Positions 42,836-50,729 of a stretch of 64,000 nucleotides of DNA are shown piece by piece (positions within the stretch are counted from its first letter, which is position 1; each line of letters opens with the position of its first letter). The translations under genes and the position numbers were made by a program. Source of the stretch: Thalassobius sp965218685. Its GTDB lineage: Bacteria > Pseudomonadota > Alphaproteobacteria > Rhodobacterales > Rhodobacteraceae. The notes below the pieces were generated by a model. It had not been told where the DNA came from and searched no databases. It saw only the letters and a list, made by a program, of their open reading frames with translations. The stretch lies in assembly GCF_965218685.1 (NCBI RefSeq), contig NZ_OZ244657.1:3100001-3164000 (forward strand). The letters are read 5' to 3'.

Positions 42836-43336
42836 ATGAGAGCGACGCTCTTCGTGACTGCAATCGGCGGTATTTTCCTTGCATCACTGGCCGCAGCGGC
42901 CCCGCAAGAACGTGGGAAAGTCACCAACCTGCCTATTCCGCGCTATGTCTCGATCAAGGCCAGCGAGGCGAACGTGCGCCGCGGCCCCGGCCTCACGCAC
43001 CGTATCGACTGGATTTTCAAGCGCCGCGACATGCCGGTCGAGATTACCGCCGAATATGAACACTGGCGCCGCGTGCGCGACCGCGACGGCGCCAGCGGCT
43101 GGGTGCACTATTCTTTGCTGTCGGGTATGCGCACGGTCATCGTAGACCAGGACCTGCTCGAGTTGCGCGCCCGCCCCGACGCGGCTGCACCGATCAAAGC
43201 GCGCCTTGAAATGGGCGTCATCGCCCGGCTCGAGGATTGCGGCCCCGACTGGTGTCGCCTTTCCACCGGAGGCTTCCGCGGCTGGTCCCCCAAGGGGGCC
43301 CTGTGGGGCGTCGCCCCCGACGAAATCCGCGACTAA
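42836..43336 (+). CDS. Periplasmic SH3-domain protein
   Basis: 166 residues from ATG at 42836 (AGGTGA upstream); earlier in-frame starts at 42803 and 42809 would spoil the signal peptide MRATLFVTAIGGIFLASLAAAA. Two bacterial SH3 modules: YVSIKASEANVRRGPGLTHR with WRRVRDRDGASGWVHYSLL, then LELRARPDAAAPIKARL with RLEDCGPDWCRLSTGGFRGW. Such proteins bind cell-wall material. Common in Rhodobacteraceae upstream of tRNA genes or alone; the partner is unknown. Confidence 0.88.
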   Translation: MRATLFVTAIGGIFLASLAAAAPQERGKVTNLPIPRYVSIKASEANVRRGPGLTHRIDWIFKRRDMPVEITAEYEHWRRVRDRDGASGWVHYSLLSGMRTVIVDQDLLELRARPDAAAPIKARLEMGVIARLEDCGPDWCRLSTGGFRGWSPKGALWGVAPDEIRD

Positions 43337-43349
43337 ACCCAAGCCTGCA

Positions 43350-43413
43350 AAGCCCCAACCCACGCCAGAATCCCGCGTGAATAAAATGACAATATTTTCG
43401 TCATTTGGGGCTT
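43350..43413. terminator. Nested inverted repeats between SH3 gene and tRNA
   Basis: AAGCCCCAA (43350-43358) pairs with TTGGGGCTT (43405-43413); inside it AAATGAC (43384-43390) pairs with GTCATTT (43400-43406). The two pairings share two bases, so they exclude each other in part. Probably ends SH3 transcription ahead of the tRNA; a switch-like role is possible. Confidence 0.4.
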
Positions 43414-43452
43414 GCGCCCGCCAAATCATCGCATTATTTACGCCCTCACCGT

Positions 43453-43527
43453 TGGGGTGTAGCCAAGTGGTAAGGCAACTGTTTTTGGTACAGTGTACCG
43501 TAGGTTCGAATCCTACCACCCCAGCCA
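43453..43527 (+). tRNA. trnQ: tRNA-Gln (anticodon TTG)
   Basis: 75 bases with CCA encoded. Acceptor TGGGGTG (43453-43459) pairs with CACCCCA (43517-43523), then G and CCA. D-arm GCC/GGC around AAGTGGTAA, anticodon arm ACTGT/ACAGT with loop TTTTGGT giving anticodon TTG, and T-loop GTTCGAATC. Reads CAA/CAG. It marks the left edge of the accessory region, as tRNA 3' ends often do. Confidence 0.97.
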
Positions 43528-43538
43528 TTCACTTCCAT

Positions 43539-43728
43539 GTTTTCAGACGTTGAAAGCTCACTGCGATATTGTCGCGTGTTTTCGGGCGTTTGGCAGACAG
43601 GGATTTCAGCAGAGACGCAGACAAGAGCACGAACTGGGCCGATTTCGAGCCGCAGTCTCTGTATGCGATTCCGGCGGTACGAGTTTGGAATGTGGAACTT
43701 CAGACAGTGGCGAACTGTGCGCGCTGCG
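43539..43728 (+). repeat. Imperfect direct repeat, copy A (after tRNA-Gln)
   Basis: Starts 12 bases after the tRNA with TGTTTTCAGACG and ends GAACTGTGCGCGCTGC. Shared blocks with copy B at 59,659 include TTTTCGGGCGTTTGGCAGAC, CAGAGACGCAGA, AAGAGCACGAAC, and CCGGCGGTACGAGTTT. Same orientation as copy B. No gene is seen in 43,528..43,800. Confidence 0.8.
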
Positions 43729-43800
43729 GACAAGGTCGTCGGATAGGGTAAGAGCAGGCATGGGAAGGGTCCTTTCGTTAAAGGGGGGATCAGGTGGTTT

Positions 43801-44688
43801 CTAACCGCGCAGAGGGGCGCGGATCGGGCTTGGCGCGGGCATAGTCCGGGTCGCGTGCTGACCCGCCCAGACAGAAGCCAGAACGATGACTGCACCCAAG
43901 CCCTGCAGGGGCGAAAGCGATTGCCCCAGAACCACCCAGCCCAGAAAAACTGCAGTCATCGGACTCATCATGCCCAGCATGGCGACGGCGCCGGGTTCGA
44001 TCCGGGCCACCCCTCGAAACCAGAGCGCATAGGTCGCCGCCGCGCCGATAAGGCCAAGCCAGATCAGTCCAGCCAGATTGGTCGCCGTCAGCGGTGGCAG
44101 GGGCGGTTCTATGGCCAGAGCGAGCGGCAACAGGACAAGACCTCCTGCGGTCAACTGCCACGCGGTGAAGCTCAGCGCCGAAACGGGGGGCTGCCACTTC
44201 CGGCTGAGCACGGTTCCCGCCGCCATGGAGGCGGCCCCGCCCAGACCTGCTGCGATACCGATGGGATCAAGCGCGGCCTCGGGACCGATCACCAACAGCG
44301 CCACGCCAAGGGCGCCCACAGCTGCCGCAGCGACCGCGCCTGCCCGGATCGGTGTGCCGAGCCAGCCGCGCGCCATGAAAATGACCATCATCGCCTGCAG
44401 CGATCCAAGTGTTGCCGCGACGCCCCCCGGCAGTCGATAGGCAGCCACGAACAAAAGCACCCAGAACAGGGCGAAGTTGAAGCTGCCGAGCACGAAGGTG
44501 CGGCCCAGCCATGCGCGCGGTGGCAGGCATCGCGTGAAGGCCAGCAGAAACAGCCCGGCAGGCAGCGCGCGCAGCGCCGCAAGGGTTACCGGGTAGCCCT
44601 CTGGCAAGGTCTCGGTTGTGACCAGATAGGTGCTGCCCCAGATTGCAGGCGCAAGTGAGGTAAGAAAGATATCGGTTCTTCTCGACAT
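43801..44688 (-). CDS. EamA/DMT-family transporter
   Basis: 295 residues from ATG at 44688; an extension to 44736 is possible but has no ribosome site. Ten hydrophobic segments in two EamA repeats: SLAPAIWGSTYLVTTETLP and AALRALPAGLFLLAF in the first, LIWLGLIGAAATYALWFRGV and GMMSPMTAVFLGWVVLGQSL in the second. Exporter of metabolites, substrate unknown. It is the last gene of a leftward block. Confidence 0.9.
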   Translation of the reverse strand: MSRRTDIFLTSLAPAIWGSTYLVTTETLPEGYPVTLAALRALPAGLFLLAFTRCLPPRAWLGRTFVLGSFNFALFWVLLFVAAYRLPGGVAATLGSLQAMMVIFMARGWLGTPIRAGAVAAAAVGALGVALLVIGPEAALDPIGIAAGLGGAASMAAGTVLSRKWQPPVSALSFTAWQLTAGGLVLLPLALAIEPPLPPLTATNLAGLIWLGLIGAAATYALWFRGVARIEPGAVAMLGMMSPMTAVFLGWVVLGQSLSPLQGLGAVIVLASVWAGQHATRTMPAPSPIRAPLRG

Positions 44689-44732
44689 ATGTGTAATCCC
44701 GTTACTGAAGGGGCGAAAAGGCGGCGCAAGCG

Positions 44733-45230
44733 TCAATCGCCGTCGTCATGCCTGACAACATTGAAAACCTCGGCCTGCGTGGGCGGGGTGAAGTGGCTGG
44801 AAAACTGACGGAACTGGGCTTCTGTTGCCGTGAACGGGTGGTCGCCCTGATGGTTCCGGTCTCGCAACCGCGACAGGCAGACTTCGTCCGATACATCGAG
44901 CAGGTGAAGTTGATGAAAGGCCGTCGTGCCCTCGAGGATGCGACGCATCCAACAGCGTTGCACGGGCGTGTTCGCCGGGAAGTCGAGGACGACCGAGAGT
45001 CCCGAGTTCAGCAAAGCGCCAACATGAGGGGCCATGATCCGCCGCAGCTTGGTGGAACATCGGGCATAATCGGTCAGAGAAACCAGTTCGTCGGCAAAGA
45101 GCGCCTTCAGCCAGTCGTCCTCGGCGATCAGGACAGTCCCGGGCGCACCTGCAAGCCTGGCCGCCAGAGTGGATTTTCCTGCGGCGATCTTACCGCATAT
45201 CAGGTGAAGTGTCGGGGGGCTATCGGGCAT
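44733..45230 (-). CDS. P-loop kinase-like protein (AAA_33 type)
   Basis: 165 residues from ATG at 45230 (MPDSPPTLHLICGKIAAGKST). Walker A GKIAAGKST at residues 13-21; VVLDFPANTPVQRCWMRRIL near 88-107 and LSRLRDRNHQGDHPF near 128-142 are the substrate/lid segments typical of zeta-toxin-like or small-molecule kinases of this group. Could phosphorylate a sugar, nucleoside or antibiotic; not decidable. Confidence 0.8.
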   Translation of the reverse strand: MPDSPPTLHLICGKIAAGKSTLAARLAGAPGTVLIAEDDWLKALFADELVSLTDYARCSTKLRRIMAPHVGALLNSGLSVVLDFPANTPVQRCWMRRILEGTTAFHQLHLLDVSDEVCLSRLRDRNHQGDHPFTATEAQFRQFSSHFTPPTQAEVFNVVRHDDGD

Positions 45231-45252
45231 GATGGACCTCGGATCCGTTGGT

Positions 45253-45402
45253 TTACCAGAGCGGATAGATGGGCAGACGCGGGGTGCCCAACCGGGGGGC
45301 AAGGCCGACGTCCCGCATCATATGGGGCGAAAGATCTGGCAGGGTGCCAGGTGATTTTCGGCGACGGGGGCGCTTGCTTGTGAGGCGTAACAGGAATGTC
45401 AT
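45253..45402 (-). CDS. 49-residue DUF1127-like microprotein
   Basis: MTFLLRLTSKRPRRRKSPGT followed by LPDLSPHMMRDVGLAPRLG: a basic N-terminus and a short MRDVGL motif that is the hallmark of YjiS/DUF1127 proteins. An AAAGGA ribosome site lies seven bases upstream of the ATG at 45402. These proteins have been linked to RNA or phosphate/carbon metabolism regulation in alphaproteobacteria. Sits between the kinase and DsbA-like genes on the same strand. Confidence 0.6.
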   Translation of the reverse strand: MTFLLRLTSKRPRRRKSPGTLPDLSPHMMRDVGLAPRLGTPRLPIYPLW

Positions 45403-45413
45403 GACGTTTCCTT

Positions 45414-46052
45414 TCAGGCGACAAGGCGCAGGGCGGCACGGAGCTGTGCGGCCAGATCCTCTCGCGGCCCGCTGATCAGGCGCGCACCCGTTTCGCGTAC
45501 GATGAGCATGGGCACGGAGCGGACCTGTAGCACGCGGGCCTGTTGCCGGTCGGCGTCGACGGCCCGTGCCGTCTCCGGAGCGTCGAACGCCTCGCGAAAA
45601 CCCGCGTCTTCGAACCCAAGATTGCGAGCCACCGCCAGAATGGTGTCGCGGTCGGCAATGTTGCGCGCCTCGCCCAGATGAGCCCGTTGGAGATGATCGA
45701 ACATGTCCCAGTGCGCCTTTTGCCCGCCCATCCGTTCGGCAGCCTTGCAGCCAAGGGCGGCGATCATCCCGTGGGGATAATCAAAGGGCGCGGCGCGCAT
45801 GGCGTCGATATCGACGCGTTCGGGCTGATCGCTGGCCTGCCGACAGACCGTCCAATGCCCGAGGATGGTCTCGCGGGCCTCTTCGGGCGTGCCCCAGCGG
45901 TCGGCCATCTCGGCTGGGCTGGCCTGCAGGACGAAGGTGCGGTGCCGAATGCCGAGGTCGAACTCCTCTGCCAGTTGCCGCATACGCGACGAGATGTTGA
46001 AGCACCAACAGCAGACGACGTCGTGAAAGAAATCAATGGTAAGGGACGCCAT
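45414..46052 (-). CDS. DsbA/FrnE-family thiol oxidoreductase
   Basis: 212 residues from ATG at 46052 (TGATG overlap with the wrbA stop). Thioredoxin fold with the active CxxC as FFHDVVCCWCFNIS (about 8-21, C-C-W-C). Helical insert and the cis-Pro region QVRSVPMLIVRE near 176-187 complete the fold. No signal peptide, so a cytoplasmic FrnE-like isomerase or quinone-handling oxidoreductase. Probably co-transcribed with wrbA, suggesting oxidative or electrophile stress response. Confidence 0.88.
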   Translation of the reverse strand: MASLTIDFFHDVVCCWCFNISSRMRQLAEEFDLGIRHRTFVLQASPAEMADRWGTPEEARETILGHWTVCRQASDQPERVDIDAMRAAPFDYPHGMIAALGCKAAERMGGQKAHWDMFDHLQRAHLGEARNIADRDTILAVARNLGFEDAGFREAFDAPETARAVDADRQQARVLQVRSVPMLIVRETGARLISGPREDLAAQLRAALRLVA

Positions 46053-46675
46053 CACGCGGCCTCCTCTTGTTGATTTGCCCCTGCCAGACGCGCGGCGATC
46101 CGGGCGACATGCGCCCCCTGAAAACGCGCCCCGGCAAGGTCGGTCTCGGAGGGGGCGCGCGACCCGTCGGCCCCGGCAATCGTGCCCGCGCCATAGGGGG
46201 CGCCGCCGACGATTTCCTCGCCCGTCTTCTGACCGGCAAAGGTGTAGGGCATGCCCGCGATCAGCATTCCGAAATGCTGCAGCGGGATCTGGGTGGACAG
46301 CAGCGTCGCCTCATGACCACCATGCTGCGAGCCGGTGGAGGCGAAGACGCCCGCGACCTTGCCGACCAGCGCATTCCGCGCCCACAGGCCGCCAGCCTGA
46401 TCGAGGAAAGACTTCATCTGACCGGCCATCATGCCGAACAGCGTCGGGGTGCCGAAAATGATTGCGTCATAGCCTTCCAGATCGGTGGTAGACGCAACCG
46501 GGGTCTCGTCCGGCAAGAACCCGGCTTTTTGCCGGATCTCCGCAGGGACGGTTTCGGGTACGCGCCGCACGTCAACATGGGTGCCGGGTACCGAACGTGC
46601 ACCTTCGGCCTCGGCCTCGGCAAGGGCGCGGACATGGCCGTAGCTGGAATAATAAAGAACAAGAACACGGGTCAT
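46052..46675 (-). CDS. wrbA: NAD(P)H:quinone oxidoreductase, WrbA type
   Basis: 207-residue flavodoxin-like protein. FMN site VLYYSSYGHVRALAEAEAEG (about 6-25), GTPTLFGMMAGQMKSFLDQ (about 75-93) and FASTGSQHGGHEATLLS (about 111-127) are diagnostic. Two-electron reduction of quinones protects against redox cycling. First gene of a leftward block (wrbA, dsbA-like, DUF1127-like, kinase, EamA) located behind a LysR gene on the same strand. Confidence 0.95.
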   Translation of the reverse strand: MTRVLVLYYSSYGHVRALAEAEAEGARSVPGTHVDVRRVPETVPAEIRQKAGFLPDETPVASTTDLEGYDAIIFGTPTLFGMMAGQMKSFLDQAGGLWARNALVGKVAGVFASTGSQHGGHEATLLSTQIPLQHFGMLIAGMPYTFAGQKTGEEIVGGAPYGAGTIAGADGSRAPSETDLAGARFQGAHVARIAARLAGANQQEEAA

Positions 46676-46782
46676 GGGATCCTCTCAAGTGTGCGGGTTT
46701 CGTCACCTGAGAAGATCGGGGATGAGCCGGTCCGGAATAACCGGCTCGCTTTCACTTCACTCTTTACGTGAGTTGAAGAATG

Positions 46783-47670
46783 TCAGGGGCGCAGCGCCAC
46801 GCTCAGATGATCAAGAAACGTCGTGACTTTCGCATCCATTCCGAGACGCGAGGCGGTCACCGCGTAGATTTCCGGTGCGGGCAGTTCCCAATCTGGCAGC
46901 ACGCGGACCAGCTCGCCGCGCGTGACTGCATCCTTTGAAACAAAATCCGGCAAGGTGCCGATGCCCTGACCGGCGATCAGAAGATCGCGCAGCACAAGGC
47001 TGTTGCCAACGCGGATGGGGGGATCAAGATCCACGGTCACTGTTTCAGAGGGACCATGAAGGGTCCATGTGGTCAGGTGATCGGCAAGCAAAAAACCGAT
47101 GACACGGTGATTGGCCACGTCCAGCGGCGTTTGCGGAGCGCCGACACTGTCCAGATAGTACGGCGCCGCAAAGATCCGTTGCCGCATCGTCCCCAGCTTA
47201 CGCGCCACAAGCGCGGAGTCTGGCATCGCCGCTCGGATCCGGATCGAAACATCAAAGCCGCCCTCCACCATGTCGATCACCCGGTCATCCATCGACAGCG
47301 TCAGACGTAGGTCGGGATAGGCGTCGAATAACCCGGGCAGGATCGGCGCAATGACGGTCTGACCGAAGGAACTGGATGCGTTGACCTTCAGATGGCCGCG
47401 AATTGCCCCGGCGCCGTCACGGATGCGGGTCTCGACCTGGAATACGGCATTAAGAATACCTGATGCTTCGTTATAGAAGAGCCGGCCCGCATCGGTGAGT
47501 GACATCGAACGGGTCGTGCGGTTGAGCAATACCGTACCTAGGCTCTCTTCCAAAAGCTTGATCTCACGGCTGAGAAGGGCGGGTGACACGCCGAGATCCT
47601 CTGCCGCACGCGCAAAGCTGCCACGCTCGACAATGCGGCGGAAGGCGTTCATGACGGAGAGCTTATCCAT
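46783..47670 (-). CDS. LysR-family transcriptional regulator
   Basis: 295 residues. N-terminal helix-turn-helix: GSFARAAEDLGVSPALLSREIKLLEESLG (in part, about 17-45) and NRTTRSMSLTDAG. The C-terminal effector domain begins LKVNASSSFGQTVIAPILPG. It precedes wrbA on the same strand with a 107-bp gap, so it may activate the wrbA block from that gap, although most LysR regulators are divergent from their targets. Confidence 0.92.
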   Translation of the reverse strand: MDKLSVMNAFRRIVERGSFARAAEDLGVSPALLSREIKLLEESLGTVLLNRTTRSMSLTDAGRLFYNEASGILNAVFQVETRIRDGAGAIRGHLKVNASSSFGQTVIAPILPGLFDAYPDLRLTLSMDDRVIDMVEGGFDVSIRIRAAMPDSALVARKLGTMRQRIFAAPYYLDSVGAPQTPLDVANHRVIGFLLADHLTTWTLHGPSETVTVDLDPPIRVGNSLVLRDLLIAGQGIGTLPDFVSKDAVTRGELVRVLPDWELPAPEIYAVTASRLGMDAKVTTFLDHLSVALRP

Positions 47671-48007
47671 TGTTGCTTTCGATCAGTTTGAGTGAAACGT
47701 CGCATTATGCGAGCGATCGGGTCGAGGAATACCATGAATGCGGCTTTCGGGCGAATGGGCCGCGAGGCTGCCCCGCTGTCAATTCGCCTCCCTCTCAGCG
47801 GATACCATATCTGCAAAGCCCGCCGACTCGAAGCTGTGGAAGCGGAAAGACCATCGCTGGACGATTATTTTGGAAGGTATCCGTGCCATTCATGCCGGCT
47901 ACAGCATCGGGCGAAATGGGCTCGAAGCTGCCTTGCGGCGGTGCAGTACGCGATTTTCGCCCTGGACCGGCTGTGAAGGTGCCTCTCGGTGGCCGCTGCC
48001 AGCCCTT
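47671..48007. other. Gene-free interval built of degenerate dispersed repeats
   Basis: Several words such as CGGGCGAA(T/A)GGG and GAAGCTG recur within it (47750-47770, 47910-47930). Open frames crossing it are Arg/Pro-rich. The last 52 bases match a segment at 60,933 in inverse orientation. The interval ends where the first IS91-type element begins. Confidence 0.6.
47954..48005 (+). repeat. 52-bp dispersed repeat unit, interrupted by IS copy 1
   Basis: Begins TTTTCGCCCTGGAC and ends GCCAGCCC directly before the IS91-type element. By hand alignment 42 of 52 positions equal the unit at 60,933..60,984 (minus strand). In that second unit the next bases are GAAGCGGACATG; here the AAAGCGGAC continuation is found only on the far side of the IS. 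Confidence 0.75.
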
Positions 48008-48137
48008 GGACTAAGCCGCTCCGCGGCATTGGCGCCTTTGGTTGGTGTGGTGACCTGACCAAATCAGTGCGCATTTTGCGATTTTGATGACCTGCCGGAC
48101 GATTGGGGCCTTCTCAATCATTAGACAGGAGGTTTCC

Positions 48138-49025
48138 ATGACAGAGGAGAGAGTAAGCCCGCTGCGTCAGCGGATGGTCGAAGACATGCGTATCCGTGGC
48201 ATGGGCGACAAAGCTCAGAAAGCCCACATCCGAGCGATCAAAGACTTCACCGCATTCCTTGGCCATTCGCCTGATACCGCAACGCCGGAGGAACTGCGCG
48301 CCTATCAGCTTCATATGACCAACGCAGGGGTCACGCCGTCAACTTTCAATGCGCGGATCGTGGCGCTCAGGTTCTTCTTCGGCATGACCTGCGGGCGGGA
48401 GGAGATGAAGCGCTATATGCAATTCCGCACCGAACCGCGGAAGTTGCCGATCGTTCTCAGCGTCGAGGAGGTGTCCGACATCCTGATGGCGGCACCCGGG
48501 CCAGGGCTGAAGTATCGGGCGGCGCTCAGCATTTCTTACGGTGCCGGCCTCAGGGCAGCGGAAGTCTGTAATCTCAAGATCGGTGATATCGACAGCGACC
48601 GGATGCTGATCCATGTCGAGCAGGGCAAGGGGCGTAAGGATCGCAAGGTCATGCTGTCCCCGGGCTTGCTGAATCTGTTGCGTGATTGGTGGCGCGAGGC
48701 CCGCCCGGAAGGCTGGCTGTTCCCGGGCAAGCCAAAGATCAACCCGATTTCGCCGAGGCAGTTGAACCGTGCTTTCACCTCAGCCAAGCACATGGCTGGC
48801 ATCAGCAAACCGGCAACACTGCACACGCTGAGGCACAGTTTCGCGACACATCTGTTGGAGGCCAACACGGATGTGCGGGTGATCCAGGTGCTGCTCGGTC
48901 ACGCCAAGCTCACCACGACGGCGCAATATACCCACGTCGCCACCAAAACGATCCGCGACACGGTCAGCCCCTACGAGATGCTGGCCAAGCTGCAGGACCA
49001 GACTGTGAAGCGAAGTCTGGAGTGA
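48138..49025 (+). CDS. Tyrosine recombinase of IS91-type element, copy 1
   Basis: 295 residues from ATG at 48138 (CAGGAGG upstream). N-terminal SAM-like domain (RGMGDKAQKAHIRAIKDFTAF), catalytic Arg in YGAGLRAAEVCNLKIGDID (about 156), HTLRHSFATHLLEA (His/Arg box near 248-261), LLGHAKLTTTAQYTHV (His and nucleophile Tyr near 271-286). XerC/D-like size. It precedes the transposase without a gap. A subset of IS91-type elements carries such a second recombinase; its role in transposition is unsettled. Confidence 0.92.
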   Translation: MTEERVSPLRQRMVEDMRIRGMGDKAQKAHIRAIKDFTAFLGHSPDTATPEELRAYQLHMTNAGVTPSTFNARIVALRFFFGMTCGREEMKRYMQFRTEPRKLPIVLSVEEVSDILMAAPGPGLKYRAALSISYGAGLRAAEVCNLKIGDIDSDRMLIHVEQGKGRKDRKVMLSPGLLNLLRDWWREARPEGWLFPGKPKINPISPRQLNRAFTSAKHMAGISKPATLHTLRHSFATHLLEANTDVRVIQVLLGHAKLTTTAQYTHVATKTIRDTVSPYEMLAKLQDQTVKRSLE

Positions 49026-50237
49026 TTGGCTGTCGGGGTGCCCCGGCCAAAGCTAGAGATCGCTGACATCTTCCGTGCCCATGGTCCTGCGTGGCGGCAG
49101 GCCAATGCCGGGCATGTCAGCCTCTCGCAACTCAAGGTGATGTCAGCGATAGAAGCCTGCCGGACCGACGCGCTCGGCGGGCATGTGGCCGGTTGCACCA
49201 AGTGCGGCCACCATCACATCGCCTACAACAGTTGCAAGAACCGCCATTGCCCGAAGTGTCAGGGGCCGACGGCGCGAGACTGGATTGAGGCCCGCGCCGA
49301 GGACCTGCTTCCCGTGGAATATTTCCACGTCGTGTTCACGCTGCCCGCCGAGATCGCGCAAATCGCCTATTGGAACAAGAGGGCGGTCTACGCGCTGCTG
49401 TTCAAAGCGTCGGCGGAAACGGTCATGACCACTGCCGCCGACCCCAAACGCATGGGTGCGAAGGTGGGGCTGACCAGCGTCTTGCACACCTGGGGCTCTG
49501 CCATGACACACCATCCGCATATCCATATGATCGTGCCCGGCGGCGGTCTGTCGAGGGACGGCACCAGGTGGGTCGCCAGCAAGCCCGGGTTCTTCTTGCA
49601 TGTGCGCGTGCTGTCCCGCCTGTTCCGCCGCCTCTTTCTGGACGGCCTGATGGCGCTGCACCAAGCCGGAGACCTGGCTTTCTATGGCGACCTGGAGCGG
49701 TTGGTCCGGCCGGATGCCTTTACCGCCTGGCTCACCCCATTCCGTAAATCCGAATGGGTGGTCTATTCCAAACCGCCCTTTGGCGGCCCAGAGGCCGTGC
49801 TTGCCTATCTGAGCCGCTATACCCACAGGGTAGCGATCTCGAACCATCGCTTGGTCAGCGCGGATGCCCACACTGTAGCTTTCCGTTGGAAGGATTATCG
49901 CATCAAAAATGGCGATCGCCAGAAGATCATGCGCCTTGCCACACCCGAGTTCATCCGCCGCTTCCTGATCCATGTCCTGCCCGATGGGTTCCATCGCATC
50001 CGCCATTACGGCCTGCTGGCCAGCGGTGTCCGCAAAGCGAACCTCACCAAAATCCGCGCGCTGCTCTGCGTCCAGCCAGTGGAACAGGCGGATAACCACG
50101 ATCTTGAGCCAGAGGTTGCCCCTCTTACGCTGCGTGAACCCTGCCCATGCTGCGGCGGACCCATGCGTATCATCGAGATCTTCCGTCGTGGGCAAAAACC
50201 GATGTCGCGCGCGCCACCAAGGGAGCAGGCCGCATGA
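49026..50237 (+). CDS. IS91-family HUH transposase, copy 1
   Basis: 403 residues. The first codon is TTG right after the recombinase stop; a GTG at 49038 is an alternative, while the next ATG would remove the conserved ADIFRAHGPAWR segment. Zinc-binding HVAGCTKCGHHHIAYNSCKN then HCPKC (about 54-80), HUH motif in THHPHIHMIVPGGG (about 159-172), catalytic Tyr region AYLSRYTHRVAISNHR (about 258-273) and a C-terminal PCPCCGG zinc motif. Nicks and rolls single-stranded DNA during one-ended transposition. Confidence 0.94.
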   Translation: MAVGVPRPKLEIADIFRAHGPAWRQANAGHVSLSQLKVMSAIEACRTDALGGHVAGCTKCGHHHIAYNSCKNRHCPKCQGPTARDWIEARAEDLLPVEYFHVVFTLPAEIAQIAYWNKRAVYALLFKASAETVMTTAADPKRMGAKVGLTSVLHTWGSAMTHHPHIHMIVPGGGLSRDGTRWVASKPGFFLHVRVLSRLFRRLFLDGLMALHQAGDLAFYGDLERLVRPDAFTAWLTPFRKSEWVVYSKPPFGGPEAVLAYLSRYTHRVAISNHRLVSADAHTVAFRWKDYRIKNGDRQKIMRLATPEFIRRFLIHVLPDGFHRIRHYGLLASGVRKANLTKIRALLCVQPVEQADNHDLEPEVAPLTLREPCPCCGGPMRIIEIFRRGQKPMSRAPPREQAA

Positions 50238-50467
50238 CCGAACGCCTCGCAAAGATCATAAACCCATGCTGGCAGCTCCATGCAGGCCCGGCCCAAGCCA
50301 CCTGCGCCGATCAGGTACCAGCGCGGTTCCAGACCGCACATGCACACAGTCCGACGGTTAGCGCTTGGCGGCTGGACTGGGAAGCCCGCGTGTCCACCGC
50401 CGTGAAAAACGTGAAACGGCCCGCTGAAATCGCCGTCGCATCAACCGCCGGCGCTCTTTCCCCATAG
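50234..50467 (+). CDS. Small third frame of the IS91-type element, copy 1
   Basis: 77 residues beginning MTERLAKIINPCWQLHAGPA at an ATG overlapping the transposase stop (ATGA). Composition is acceptable at the start, Ala/Val-rich at the end. It is conserved only because the three copies are identical, so this is weak evidence of coding. Confidence 0.35.
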   Translation: MTERLAKIINPCWQLHAGPAQATCADQVPARFQTAHAHSPTVSAWRLDWEARVSTAVKNVKRPAEIAVASTAGALSP

Positions 50468-50729
50468 TCTCACCAAGACCCTCGCGGCTTCGTCCTTGGG
50501 AGGTTTTCCAACGCGGGTCGTCCGCCCGCCAAGGCGCCAACCTTACGCCGCGACCCGCATCAGAAAACCTTCACCAAAGCGGACGCTGGTTTTCTCTTCG
50601 GATCCGGTAAGGAAAGCAATCTTCTTTGAGCCAATTCTTCACGCCAAAACCCACCATAGCAGCTCTGGGTTGTAGGAAGTGGCTATTCTCACCTAAGGTT
50701 GACGAAATTGTGAAGTAGGAGGCTCGCAT

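Larger units (their letters stand above)
48008..50578 (+). mobile_element. IS91-type element, copy 1 (with extra tyrosine recombinase)
   Basis: 2,571 bp, identical in coding content and ends with copies 2 and 3. The left end begins GGACTAAGCCGCTCCGCGG and the right end reads AAAACCTTCACC then AAA. No terminal inverted repeats and no target duplication, as expected of HUH (rolling-circle) elements. It carries a tyrosine recombinase gene, an HUH transposase gene and a small third frame. The exact ends may be off by a few bases. Confidence 0.88.

Noticed and set aside
41749..43059. 436-codon plus-strand frame
   Set aside because: Antisense to the 2-hydroxyacid dehydrogenase and running out of frame into the SH3 gene.
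47671..48058. Short plus-strand frames before IS copy 1
   Set aside because: They translate the dispersed repeat (also translatable at 60,933 in other frames) and cross into the IS.
49143..50252. 369-codon frame antisense to the IS91 transposase, repeated in all three copies
   Set aside because: Present in triplicate only because the IS is; composition is that of a shadow frame.
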